NCBI GenBank assembly: GCA_035325645.1
Contig: DAOKZK010000034.1
Coordinates: 1-24,576 of the forward strand
Direction: 5' to 3'
From: Macondimonas sp035325645
GTDB taxonomy: Bacteria > Pseudomonadota > Gammaproteobacteria > UBA5335
DNA length: 24,576 nucleotides
Numbering within the stretch: the first letter of the stretch is position 1; each line of letters opens with the position of its first letter. The position numbers were made by a program, and so were the translations under genes. Positions 17,384-24,576 of the stretch are shown piece after piece. Under the pieces are notes generated by a model, which saw only the letters and a program-made list of their open reading frames with translations, was not told where the DNA came from and ran no database searches.

Positions 17384-20164
17384 TCAGGGAAGGGCGGGCG
17401 CAGCGGATACCTGATAGATCACGGTACTGCCGCTGATTTCGTGGGTCACGACCAGCAAGGCTTGCCCGTTGGGGCTTTCCCGGGCAGGAATGAACAGGAC
17501 ACCTTCCGGTCCCAGGTCACCCGCGCCGTCCGTCGCAGGGTTGCCGGCGAAATTGCGATCGTTGACGTAGCCGGCGAAAGAGACCGCGAAGGGAGAGCTG
17601 ATATCGAACATCATGATGCCGCCGATCCGCTCCAGTCCGACGAAGGCATACTGACGACCGCCGATCTCTCCAATCGCCAAACCTTCCGGTTCGGGTCCCT
17701 TGTCGTCGCTTCGGGTGTCGAAGCTGTTGTTTGCGTCGTTGTTGCTGTTGAACACCTTGGGCAGCCGAGCGGCCAGTTCCGTTTCGATGATGTCGCCGCT
17801 GTCGTAGACCCGCTGGCCCTGGGAAGTCCAGATGGAGAATGATCGGCCGCCGAAAGTGTAGAGTTCGTCGTAATCACCATCCTGATCCGGATTGCCGAGC
17901 GTCTTGGTCACGCGCAGTCGATTCAATGCCTGATCGGTTTTGAGAGCTGCCGCATTGGGAAATGCGGTCGGATCAAGGGTGAGACTGCTCACGCGCACTT
18001 CTTCACTGAAACCGGCGTAGTCGCGCGCATCGCCTTCATTTGCGGTCACCAGATAGACCCGGCCGCCGACCCGATAGGCGGCGATCGTGTCAGGTTGGTA
18101 GAGGCCCTTGACGGGCCAGGGGCGGATATTGATGCGCCCATCACGATCGCTGGCATCCAGACCGCCCGGCTCACGGCGAATCAGCGCCAGGGTCGATGCC
18201 TGTGGAGACGGATTGGGGACGAGCTTTCCGGTTGCCGGATCGAACGCACCGGACAGCCCAAAGTCGTTGTCGTTGATGACGGCCAGGGTCTCGGCATCGA
18301 CGAGCGCCAGTCCCTCTGCCTTTTCGGCGAATGTGTAGCCTGCCGCCACCAGATCAAGATAGAGTTCCTTGCGAACCGGCTGAATCCCCGCGGTCTGGAG
18401 CGCGGCGGCATTCATCCCCTCCAGGCTGCCGCCCGGACCCACGATGCCGGGCGCAAGACCGGAAAGATCGGTGGCCGCATTCAGATCGATACGATAGATG
18501 GCTTTCTTCGCGCCAGTGCCGGTTGCTGAGTCTCGCTCGATCAGCAGAAAGCGCCCCTTGCCGACCGCCACCGCGTCCCCGATCTTGTCGCTGCTCCCGC
18601 CCTCCAGGACATATAGGTATTCGCCGGCCACGCGGCGCGTGGCCATGTCGAACGCCACAATGCGTACATTGCGCGAGGCTTTGCTGCTCGCATCGTTGGA
18701 GACATCCGGGTTATCGAGCGGGCTTTGCAAGAACGCGTAGATCTTGCCGTCGGCATAGGCGACCGCCTCGAAACCGCGATTGACGCGTCGCTGGTTGTAG
18801 ACCGCGGGAAGCGCTTCGGTTCCACCTGCGCCCGCTGCACCAGCACCGATCGGAATGTAGCGGTTCACCAGACGCCCGCGAGCGTCAAATTCGTACAAGC
18901 TCGGACGATATTCGTCGCCCATCCAGTAGTGGCCATCAGGCGTTCGCACCACACCTTCCAGGTCTGCGCCCCAGGGATCCAGGGGCAGTGGCTGTCCGCG
19001 CAGATCGACCGGCACTTCATCCGCCAGTGCCAAACCGTCCTGACCCGCCACGTTGGGCAGGCCGGTGAGCGGCTTGCCGTCCTGTCGGGTCAAGCCGATA
19101 CGCTGCAGAATCTGGACGCTGCCGCGTTGCGGATCTACGGCGAAGCGTATCAGTTCAGGCTGAAACTTGGGCAAGGGGAAGGGACGTTCGGCGACACCGT
19201 CCTGATTCAGGTCCAGCGGTTCGGCATTCGGGCCACGATCACTGTGTGTCACGAACACCATCTGATTGCCTTTCCAACCCTCGAAGAAAAGGCCCGAAAA
19301 TCCGCCCAGCCGGAGGATATCTCCCGCAGCGGTGGTTCCAAGAACCGGATCGGGCAAGGTATGGGTGGTGAGACGCGGGCGCCCGCTGTGATCCTTGCTG
19401 CCGAGCGGATAGATCGCTGTGATGCGTGCCGTTCTCAGATCGAGCTCCGCGATGGCGTTATTTTCCTGCAGGGTGATCCATGCCGTGCGCGAATCAGGCG
19501 ATACGGTGATGTACTCGGGCTCCAGATCCTGCGCCGGCGTGGCGCCTGGCCCGAAGATCCGGACCCCTGCGGGAATTGACGCATTGAAGCCGCGGAAATC
19601 GGCGGTTCTTACCTGGGCCTGAGTCAGGCGCCTGAGGTCGCTCGGGAGGGTGATGAGGCTGATCGATCCCTCCGGGTCGACGGTATAGGCGTTATTGGGT
19701 TCGCCTTCGTTGGCCACCAGAACGAAGCGACCATCGGGCGTGAAGGTCAGCATGTCCGGCAACGACCCAACTTGAACAGCCGATTGGAATATCCCGTTGG
19801 CGTCGAAAAACACGGCTTTTCCGGGTAAAGTCCGATCCGCATTCTCGACCGCCACGGCGATACGGCCCCGATCGGCGGCCACACTGTTCACGCCGCCGCC
19901 ATAGGGCGACAGATCGATGCTCGAGACAAGGGACGGTGCCGTCGGGTTCGACACATCGAGGATATCGATCGTGTTTGCGACCGCATTGGAAATGAACAGG
20001 CGATGGCTTGCGGCATCATAGGCCGAGATTTCCGCGGCGCCTTGCCCAAACAAACCGGTTCTGTACTCGCCGAGTCGGAGCAGTGACAATTCCGAGGCGT
20101 GAGCGTTCATTGCGATCAGACCGCCGATGGCCATGAGCCACCGGGACCGTTGAGCGTGCACCAT
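17384..20164 (-). CDS. Secreted choice-of-anchor I protein with inserted phytase-like esterase domain
   Basis: This 926-residue protein is probably exported. The start at 20164 follows GGGGG at a good distance and gives a signal peptide (basic start, hydrophobic 9-19, likely cut after AHA at 21-23). Residues 25-260 match the first half of the choice-of-anchor I domain (GAAEISAYD, GGGVNSVA, LPDMLTFTPDG, ANEGEP, ATPAQDLEPEYI, LGSKDHS). Residues 668-920 match the second half (LDASDRDGRINI, TANEGDARDY, FGGRSFSIW, DDKGPEPEGL, GLERIGGIM, DLGPEGV). Between them, about 280-665, lies an esterase-like domain of the phytase type (DLEGVVRTPDG, YWMGDEYRPSLYEFD, NRGFEAVAY, EKAEGLALVD). No C-terminal membrane anchor or sorting signal is visible. 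A Pho box upstream suggests a phosphate-scavenging role, perhaps releasing phosphate from organic esters. The earlier in-frame ATG at 20230 would lie in the promoter region. Confidence 0.88.
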   Translation of the reverse strand: MVHAQRSRWLMAIGGLIAMNAHASELSLLRLGEYRTGLFGQGAAEISAYDAASHRLFISNAVANTIDILDVSNPTAPSLVSSIDLSPYGGGVNSVAADRGRIAVAVENADRTLPGKAVFFDANGIFQSAVQVGSLPDMLTFTPDGRFVLVANEGEPNNAYTVDPEGSISLITLPSDLRRLTQAQVRTADFRGFNASIPAGVRIFGPGATPAQDLEPEYITVSPDSRTAWITLQENNAIAELDLRTARITAIYPLGSKDHSGRPRLTTHTLPDPVLGTTAAGDILRLGGFSGLFFEGWKGNQMVFVTHSDRGPNAEPLDLNQDGVAERPFPLPKFQPELIRFAVDPQRGSVQILQRIGLTRQDGKPLTGLPNVAGQDGLALADEVPVDLRGQPLPLDPWGADLEGVVRTPDGHYWMGDEYRPSLYEFDARGRLVNRYIPIGAGAAGAGGTEALPAVYNQRRVNRGFEAVAYADGKIYAFLQSPLDNPDVSNDASSKASRNVRIVAFDMATRRVAGEYLYVLEGGSSDKIGDAVAVGKGRFLLIERDSATGTGAKKAIYRIDLNAATDLSGLAPGIVGPGGSLEGMNAAALQTAGIQPVRKELYLDLVAAGYTFAEKAEGLALVDAETLAVINDNDFGLSGAFDPATGKLVPNPSPQASTLALIRREPGGLDASDRDGRINIRPWPVKGLYQPDTIAAYRVGGRVYLVTANEGDARDYAGFSEEVRVSSLTLDPTAFPNAAALKTDQALNRLRVTKTLGNPDQDGDYDELYTFGGRSFSIWTSQGQRVYDSGDIIETELAARLPKVFNSNNDANNSFDTRSDDKGPEPEGLAIGEIGGRQYAFVGLERIGGIMMFDISSPFAVSFAGYVNDRNFAGNPATDGAGDLGPEGVLFIPARESPNGQALLVVTHEISGSTVIYQVSAAPALP

Positions 20165-20212
20165 GTTCGTTCCCCCTGAGCATGCTTGGTTATGGAGCGC
20201 ATACAAGCGCAC

Positions 20213-20257
20213 ATGGTCCAAGGCCGGCATGACAGGGCAATGTCACGCGGATGACAG
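20213..20257 (-). promoter_or_regulatory. Pho box (three repeats) and -10 of the phytase-like gene
   Basis: Reading the minus strand, three 7-base units occur in direct order, each followed by a 4-base spacer: CTGTCAT (20257-20251), GTGACAT (20246-20240) and CTGTCAT (20235-20229). The first and third are exact PhoB consensus half-sites and the middle one matches 5 of 7 bases. Ten bases after the last unit comes GACCAT (20218-20213), a weak -10 that keeps the key A2 and T6, with no real -35. This is the layout of PhoB-activated promoters such as Escherichia coli phoA. The start of transcription would be near 20206, leaving a leader of about 42 bases. Confidence 0.72.
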
Positions 20258-20515
20258 GCATGTTCCCAGGTGATGATCAGCGCGCGTGAGGACGAAGATT
20301 GCTGCCGCTGAGCACCGGATACCCCGGCCGATGACGGTCGCCTCCGCTGATCTGCTTCGGTGGCCGATCAAAGCGGTCTTCCCGTTCGGCCGCGAAGGGC
20401 ACCATTGGCGGATCGAGAAACGCACGAGCGCGCCCCGCAGGGATTGGGCAACAGCGGCGTGGCCGTGACTGCATCCATCCGTTCAGCCGAAACGGCCGTG
20501 CAGGCAAACCGTCAA

Positions 20516-20545
20516 GGACAAGGCGGTCCGCAGATCGCCTTGTCC
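20516..20545 (-). terminator. Hairpin after alkB-like gene, possible terminator
   Basis: GGACAAGGCG and CGCCTTGTCC are a perfect 10-base inverted repeat around a 10-base loop, beginning 5 bases beyond the stop codon. On the minus strand it is followed by TTGACGG, so a U-tract is lacking; it may stabilise the 3' end or act as a weak terminator. Confidence 0.45.
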
Positions 20546-20549
20546 ATGC

Positions 20550-21797
20550 TCAGGGAATGACAGGGGGAGGAGTGGATCCCGGCGCACCGCGCGCTGCATA
20601 CTGCTCAAGCATGCGCACGCCGCTGCGCAAATTGGCCGCTCGTCCGAGTTCGCGCTCGGCCGGGGAGGCCCACTTCTCGTCCCACTCGATCAAGTAGGGT
20701 GCCCACAGCCGGTGCCAGAGCGGCGGGATCAGCCCCATCAAGGTCAACGTCACATAGGGATAAGGGTTCTGCGGGCCTTCAGGGAAGGGACGCAGCCGCC
20801 AGAATTCCCGTTCCGGTTCCAGATGATGATCGGCATGTCGGCCGATGTTTCCCGAGAACCAGTTGGTGAATCGGTTATTACAGGTCCAGGAGTGGTGGAC
20901 CTTGATCTCGGAGCCTGGCACGCGAACGATGCCGTAATGCTGGCCATAGGTCCCGAGCTTGTAGGCGAAATGCGTATGCAGGGCTGCAACGAGAAACCAG
21001 AACAAGCCCACCGGGCCCGCCACGACCAGCATGAACAGGCCGATCGTCGATTCCGCCGCCCAGCCCCAGAGCAATCGGTTGTGCCAGGACCAGTTGGACA
21101 ACCCAAGTTTGCGCAGCCGCTCGGTTTCGATTTCCCAGGCAACCCGGTAGTCATGGGGTGTGGTCCGCCAGAAATAACGGATCACGCTCTCACCACGCAG
21201 CGCGGTGCTGGAATCGCGATCCGTGCCCACCGACAGGTGATGGCCGAACGGATGCTCGATGGCGTAGTAGGTGAAGGTACCGAACGCGGCACAGGCCCGG
21301 GCGATGAAAACGGACAAGGGCTCCCAGGTGCGGTGAGAGAGCTCATGACCGACCGAGAGCGAGCCGATTCCGATCAAAGCCGAAAAAAGCAGGGTCGTGA
21401 GAATATAGGTGCCGATTCCATCCCCGGCATGGGCCGCGAACATGTCGAAGCCGGTGAGTGATTGGATGCCCGCTGCCAGCCCGAACAGATCACCGCCATT
21501 CCAGCGATGGGCAAAGGTCCAGGCAAAACCGGCAAAGGCCGCCAGCACGATGAACAGATAGGTCCGCATCAGCCACACGAAGATCTTTGGATGCCGATAT
21601 TCCGGTACATCCAGTCCCTCGCCACTGAACCATTCCACCGTAAGCACGATGAACAAGCCGATGATGAGGCCCATCGCGCTCACCGACGGTCCCACGATGA
21701 TCGCGTACACCGCGGCCCAGCCCAGCACGAAGGGCAGGGTGAACCTGGCGTATTTCCAGAACCGGCCCAGTGAATTCATCCAAGAATGCGTAGGCAT
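20550..21797 (-). CDS. AlkB-type membrane diiron hydroxylase (divergent alkane monooxygenase-like)
   Basis: This is a 415-residue integral membrane protein of the fatty acid desaturase/hydroxylase superfamily. Hydrophobic segments lie at about 20-37, 40-54, 78-95, 130-149 and 250-273. Histidine clusters that bind two irons are H151-ELS-H155, E181-H182-PFG-H186-H187 and R320-H321-AD-H324-H325, plus H287 in TYGQHYG. This is the AlkB arrangement, but several usually conserved positions differ: HELSHR instead of HELxHK, and GQHYG instead of EHYG. It should hydroxylate a hydrophobic hydrocarbon with O2 and electrons from a rubredoxin or ferredoxin; no such partner is in the window. GGGGAG lies 7 bases before the ATG. 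It follows an acyl-CoA ligase gene by 20 bases, so both probably serve one catabolic route. The substrate may be an alkane, terpene or other hydrophobe. Confidence 0.85.
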   Translation of the reverse strand: MPTHSWMNSLGRFWKYARFTLPFVLGWAAVYAIIVGPSVSAMGLIIGLFIVLTVEWFSGEGLDVPEYRHPKIFVWLMRTYLFIVLAAFAGFAWTFAHRWNGGDLFGLAAGIQSLTGFDMFAAHAGDGIGTYILTTLLFSALIGIGSLSVGHELSHRTWEPLSVFIARACAAFGTFTYYAIEHPFGHHLSVGTDRDSSTALRGESVIRYFWRTTPHDYRVAWEIETERLRKLGLSNWSWHNRLLWGWAAESTIGLFMLVVAGPVGLFWFLVAALHTHFAYKLGTYGQHYGIVRVPGSEIKVHHSWTCNNRFTNWFSGNIGRHADHHLEPEREFWRLRPFPEGPQNPYPYVTLTLMGLIPPLWHRLWAPYLIEWDEKWASPAERELGRAANLRSGVRMLEQYAARGAPGSTPPPVIP

Positions 21798-21817
21798 GTG
21801 CGTTCTCCCCGCCGGCG

Positions 21818-23626
21818 TTATCCGGCCAAGCCGCCAGCGGTGCCACCTGCCGTCGGCCTGACTGCGGCGCTGGGCGGGCCGGCTTCCTCCGCCTTGACGC
21901 GTTTGGCCAGTTCCCGCAGGCCCTTGTAGTGCGGCTTTCCGATCAGGGTTGTCGGGAACTCATCGACGAAGATCACCTTGCGTGGACGCTTGTAGCCGGC
22001 GATCTTGTCCTTGCAATGTGCGATGACGTCCTCGCTGCTCAGCTGAACGCCCGGTTCAAGCTTGATGACGGCCGTGACCAGCTCGCCATATTTCTCATCC
22101 GGCGTCGCGGTCACTCCGACCATCTCGACGCCGGCGAGCTTCTTGATCACCGTTTCCACCTCGTCCGGATAGACCTTCTCGCCGCCGGTGTTGACGCACT
22201 CGGAACCGCGACCGACGAACGTGAAGGTCTCGCCGTTGTCGTCCAGTTGCGCCAGATCGCCGCTCATGAGCCAGGTCTGGCCGTTAAACTGGCGGATCAG
22301 CTTCGCGGTCTTTTCCGGGTCCTTGTAATAGCCCTGAGGCGGAACACTGGTGCGTCGCGCCAGTTCCCCCACCTCGCCCGGCTTCACTGGCACCCCGGTC
22401 TCCGGGTTGATGATGAGGTTGCGATCGGACACCGGGAAGGTGACTTTGTTGAACACCTTGTCGCGAGCCGTATAGATCTGGAAAGAGATACCGGTGATCT
22501 CGGAGCCGCCGAGGACGTCGACGAACGTGCTGCCCGGCAGATGCGTCTTGAGCAGACGTTCCTTGACCTCCGCGGCAGCCGGCATGCCCACCGAGCCAAT
22601 CGTCGTCAGGTGCTGGATCGGCGCTGCGCCACGCTCGTCGAGCACATGCAGCAATGGCTTCAGGGTCGAATCGCCGATCGCGGCCAGGAAGTTGATGCGG
22701 TGATCCCGGATCATGGCGTAGGCCTCCTCGGGGTTATAAGACTTGCCCTCAAGGATGTAGACGGTGCCGCCCATCTTGGTCAGCGCATGACTGACGCCCC
22801 AGCCTACCGAGTGCATCATCGGGCTGACCACGAGCGCGCGGACGCGCCCCTGAACCCAGCGCGGCAACAGGCTGTTGTTGCCCAGAGGCGCGTGTTCCAG
22901 CATCCATTGCAGGCTCTTCGCGGTGGCAGGGGCTTGGAGTAGCTGCCGCGTAATTCGACCGCCCGGAAGATTGCCGGCTTCGTCGCGCGCCGCACGGCGA
23001 AGCAGGCCGGGCACGAAGCTGCTCAATCCTTCCACAGCGGTCTTGAGCATGGCCTTCTCACCGTAGGAAATACCCTTCGGCAGGCCCGTCGTGCCGCCGG
23101 TGTAGATGTTGTAGCCGGTGTCCTCGTTGGTCTGCTCGGGCCACGGAAGCCGCGGCTTTCCCTCCGGCTGGCGCATCGTGAAATCGGCAAAATTGAAGAT
23201 CTGCCGGCTCGGATCCGACGGGGTTTTACCGACCACCAGCATGAAGCGGATCTTGGGCAGTTGTGACCGGATTCGCTCGAACGTTTCCAGAAACTGATCC
23301 TCGAGCACGACCCCGACACTGTCGGAATTGTCGAGCACATGGATCAACTCGGCGTCCATGAAGCGGTAGTTAATGGGCACACTGACCAAAGCATCCTTCC
23401 ACCCACCGTAGGTGCATTCGACGAACTCGATCCCGTTGGTCAGGGCCAAAGCGATCCGCTCGCCGCGTTTGAGCCCCAGTTCGAGATAGGCATGGCCGAT
23501 CTGATTGGCACGCCGATCCAGATCCCGATAAGTCCGCAAGCGACGCCCTTGTACCAAAGCAAGGGCGCCGCCGATCGCGCGGGAGTTGCGTTCCAAGGCG
23601 TCGACAAAGGTATAGTTGCCGGCCAT
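21818..23626 (-). CDS. AMP-dependent acyl-CoA ligase (ANL superfamily)
   Basis: This 602-residue enzyme activates a carboxylic acid to its CoA thioester. Motifs in order: YTGGTTGLPKG (175-185), GGSEIT (373-378), SGDLAQLDDNG (455-465), GRGSECVNTGGEKVYPDEVE (472-491), and near the end IGKPHYKGL with catalytic lysine K564. The last 20 residues are a Gly/Ala/Pro-rich tail outside the fold. GGGGG stands 8 bases before the ATG. It is the first gene of a two-gene unit with the AlkB-type hydroxylase and differs clearly from the ligase at 15506-17284. Together they could oxidise a hydrophobic compound and activate the acid made from it, although the dehydrogenases for the middle steps are not here. 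A likely TetR-type operator lies at its promoter. Confidence 0.9.
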   Translation of the reverse strand: MAGNYTFVDALERNSRAIGGALALVQGRRLRTYRDLDRRANQIGHAYLELGLKRGERIALALTNGIEFVECTYGGWKDALVSVPINYRFMDAELIHVLDNSDSVGVVLEDQFLETFERIRSQLPKIRFMLVVGKTPSDPSRQIFNFADFTMRQPEGKPRLPWPEQTNEDTGYNIYTGGTTGLPKGISYGEKAMLKTAVEGLSSFVPGLLRRAARDEAGNLPGGRITRQLLQAPATAKSLQWMLEHAPLGNNSLLPRWVQGRVRALVVSPMMHSVGWGVSHALTKMGGTVYILEGKSYNPEEAYAMIRDHRINFLAAIGDSTLKPLLHVLDERGAAPIQHLTTIGSVGMPAAAEVKERLLKTHLPGSTFVDVLGGSEITGISFQIYTARDKVFNKVTFPVSDRNLIINPETGVPVKPGEVGELARRTSVPPQGYYKDPEKTAKLIRQFNGQTWLMSGDLAQLDDNGETFTFVGRGSECVNTGGEKVYPDEVETVIKKLAGVEMVGVTATPDEKYGELVTAVIKLEPGVQLSSEDVIAHCKDKIAGYKRPRKVIFVDEFPTTLIGKPHYKGLRELAKRVKAEEAGPPSAAVRPTAGGTAGGLAG

Positions 23627-23671
23627 TCTGATTACCCCCGATATCGCTGTCGTGCTTTGGGAACATCCACC

Positions 23672-23687
23672 TTGAACGAACGTTCAA
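23672..23687. promoter_or_regulatory. Perfect 7-2-7 inverted repeat, likely TetR-family operator
   Basis: TTGAACG and CGTTCAA are perfect inverted arms around a 2-base centre. The site lies 46 bases before the ligase ATG and covers the predicted transcription start, where a bound repressor would block RNA polymerase. TetR-family repressors of acyl-CoA and hydrocarbon pathways often use operators of this size. No regulator gene is present in the window. Confidence 0.6.
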
Positions 23688-23692
23688 CTTCA

Positions 23693-23721
23693 AATGAAGG
23701 CGATGGCACGCCGTCTGTCAA
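23693..23721 (-). promoter_or_regulatory. Candidate promoter of the ligase-hydroxylase unit
   Basis: On the minus strand a consensus TTGACA (23721-23716) is followed after 17 bases by TTCATT (23698-23693), which matches three of six bases of the -10 consensus. The predicted start, near 23686, falls within the inverted repeat at 23672-23687. Confidence 0.5.
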
Positions 23722-24100
23722 GCCCGGACTCGAGGGCCTTTCCGCCAGCACCGACACGGCCGATAAAGTTCCGTCACGACGAGGCGACGAACGGCGCGGC
23801 CGGAGGCGTTCCGGGCATCTCGGAATGACCCCAAGGGACTGAGAACTTACTTGATGTTCCGCGCGTAGAGACGCAGAACTGGAGGCAGCGCCGGTCGCTT
23901 CTTACGTCAGCAAAAAAACGCTAAACCAGCCAAACCATCGACCCGGCGCCAAAAATGCCCGACAGTACATCCGATGCACTTTCAGCCGGTGTCAGAAGGA
24001 CCGACTGTCCGGAACCGGCCCCCGGCGCGGCGAACCCGACAGCGAGCCGGAAGGGCGGCGGCACTGATCTGCCGAGCACATCGTTCCTCCTGTGTCAGAG
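23722..24100. other. Stretch without a recognisable gene
   Basis: I see no supportable gene in these roughly 380 bases. The open frame on the plus strand from 23339 to 23842 is mainly the reverse shadow of the ligase. The frame from 23955 begins here but its first 50 residues are Pro/Ser/Gly-rich and unlike any family I know. Confidence 0.5.
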
Positions 24101-24260
24101 TCGCATAATCGATAAATGGGTATTCGCAGAAGATTGCATCAGTTCGCCGCAGGATCGCAGCAGGTTCGCCAGCTTTCGCGCTTTGTGCTATTTCGGTGCA
24201 GGTTTAAACACCGAAAATGCAGCGTTGCTTTTTAACGTCTCAAAAAACACCTATAGAAAA
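23955..24260 (+). pseudogene. Upstream half of a frame-disrupted phage-like small gene
   Basis: From about 24165 this frame encodes SFRALCYFGAG and then NTENAALLFNVSKNTYR, which looks like the first helices and helix-turn-helix of small phage-type regulatory proteins (DUF3653-like, tentative). The match ends at TAT AGA AAA (24252-24260). The natural continuation is found in the +1 frame, so the reading frame appears broken at the A run 24257-24260. The ATG at 23955 is only the first of the open frame; the true start is unclear and no ATG lies between it and the recognisable part. The local sequence is visibly AT-richer than the rest of the window, which fits transferred DNA. Confidence 0.4.
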
Positions 24261-24576
24261 CTGGCAAGCAATCGATCAGGCGCCCGCTTACGTCTGGCGA
24301 ACATTGCTGGCCCTTGCCGGACAACTGGAAGCGATCGACAGGACGTGGCGCGGATGGTTCATGCAGAAGGGACAGCTCTACGCCCCGGACGTGGCGGATG
24401 GGTTCGAGCCGAACATGATCCGCAGCTTGCCCATGCTGAAAACGGCGGTTGATCTGTACCAAAAAGGTGAAGCCGGAACTAGTCTCGCGTCCAACGCTCG
24501 ACGCCGTTCCGGCACAAAACAAGGTTCGGCAGCGACTGCGGGCGAGGGCGAGGCGAGGGAAGGTCGATGGTCGATC
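24217..24576 (+). CDS. Partial DUF3653-like small phage protein, runs off the right edge
   Basis: This frame is open to the window end (120 codons from ATG 24217). It reads NWQAIDQAPAYVWRTLLALAG, then WRGWFMQKGQLYAPDVADGF and NMIRSLPMLKTAVDLYQK. That is the core of small phage-associated proteins in which a helix-turn-helix is followed by a W-x-G-W-x(3)-x-G-x-L-x-x-P segment; I name the family only tentatively. The C-terminal 40 residues are Ser/Gly/Ala/Arg-rich. ATG 24217 has no Shine-Dalgarno site, and its first dozen residues replace the helix found in the frame one base back. The gene is therefore more likely the 3' part of a longer, frameshifted gene than a complete one. It has no neighbour in the window with which to place it in a prophage or operon. 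Confidence 0.5.
   Translation, partial: MQRCFLTSQKTPIENWQAIDQAPAYVWRTLLALAGQLEAIDRTWRGWFMQKGQLYAPDVADGFEPNMIRSLPMLKTAVDLYQKGEAGTSLASNARRRSGTKQGSAATAGEGEAREGRWSI

Larger units (their letters stand above)
20165..20549. other. Intergenic region with Pho box and hairpin, otherwise no gene
   Basis: This gap of 385 bases holds the Pho box and promoter near its left end and a hairpin at its right end. The short open frames between 20243 and 20507 on both strands overlap each other in several frames, have no ribosome binding site and look like chance frames. I see no other gene. Confidence 0.6.

Noticed and set aside
20243..20507. Several short open frames in the gap before the phytase-like gene
   Set aside because: They overlap one another in different frames, lack ribosome binding sites and show no known motif; one overlaps the Pho box.
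24242..24248. Slippery heptamer A AAA AAC in the upstream frame of the phage-like gene
   Set aside because: It is in the right phase for a -1 shift, but that shift meets a TAG within five codons. The continuation of the protein is in the +1 frame, so this site does not explain it.

Overview
The window looks like a chromosomal segment of a GC-rich gammaproteobacterium. The order nudJ-mnmA-hflD and the long run fabD-fabG-acpP-fabF-pabB-pabC-mltG-tmk-holB-pilZ are typical of that class, and a pilus-type PilZ plus a WaaC-type LPS heptosyltransferase fit a Gram-negative, piliated cell. Two acyl-CoA ligases and an AlkB-type hydroxylase suggest a lineage that uses hydrophobic carbon sources. The species cannot be fixed from the sequence alone.

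Layout. 1-330: acnA terminator and one doubtful small ORF. 331-3069 (-): aconitase AcnA. 3274-5526 (-): nudJ-mnmA-hflD, three overlapping genes. 5706-14354 (+): a fatty-acid, folate, cell-wall and replication operon. Inside it acpP has its own promoter and terminator, and from pabB to pilZ every junction overlaps by a few bases. 14385-15401 (-): LPS heptosyltransferase. 15506-17284 (+): an AMP-forming acyl-CoA ligase with a strong terminator. 17384-20164 (-): a large secreted protein in which a phytase-like esterase domain is inserted into a choice-of-anchor-I beta-propeller-like domain. 20550-23626 (-): a two-gene unit, acyl-CoA ligase then divergent AlkB-type diiron hydroxylase. 24100-24576 (+): an AT-richer stretch with a broken, phage-like small gene running off the window.

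Most notable signals. (1) A three-repeat Pho box with 11-bp periodicity lies directly upstream of the secreted phytase-like protein, which predicts phosphate-starvation control. (2) A perfect 7-2-7 inverted repeat sits on the predicted start of transcription of the ligase-hydroxylase unit, a typical TetR-family operator arrangement. (3) The secreted protein has a nested domain architecture. (4) PabB carries PIAGT, the anthranilate-synthase form, where Escherichia coli PabB has its catalytic lysine in PIKGT. (5) The gene at the right edge shows a +1 frame change at a run of four A. I did not find CRISPR arrays, tRNA or rRNA genes, or complete insertion sequences.
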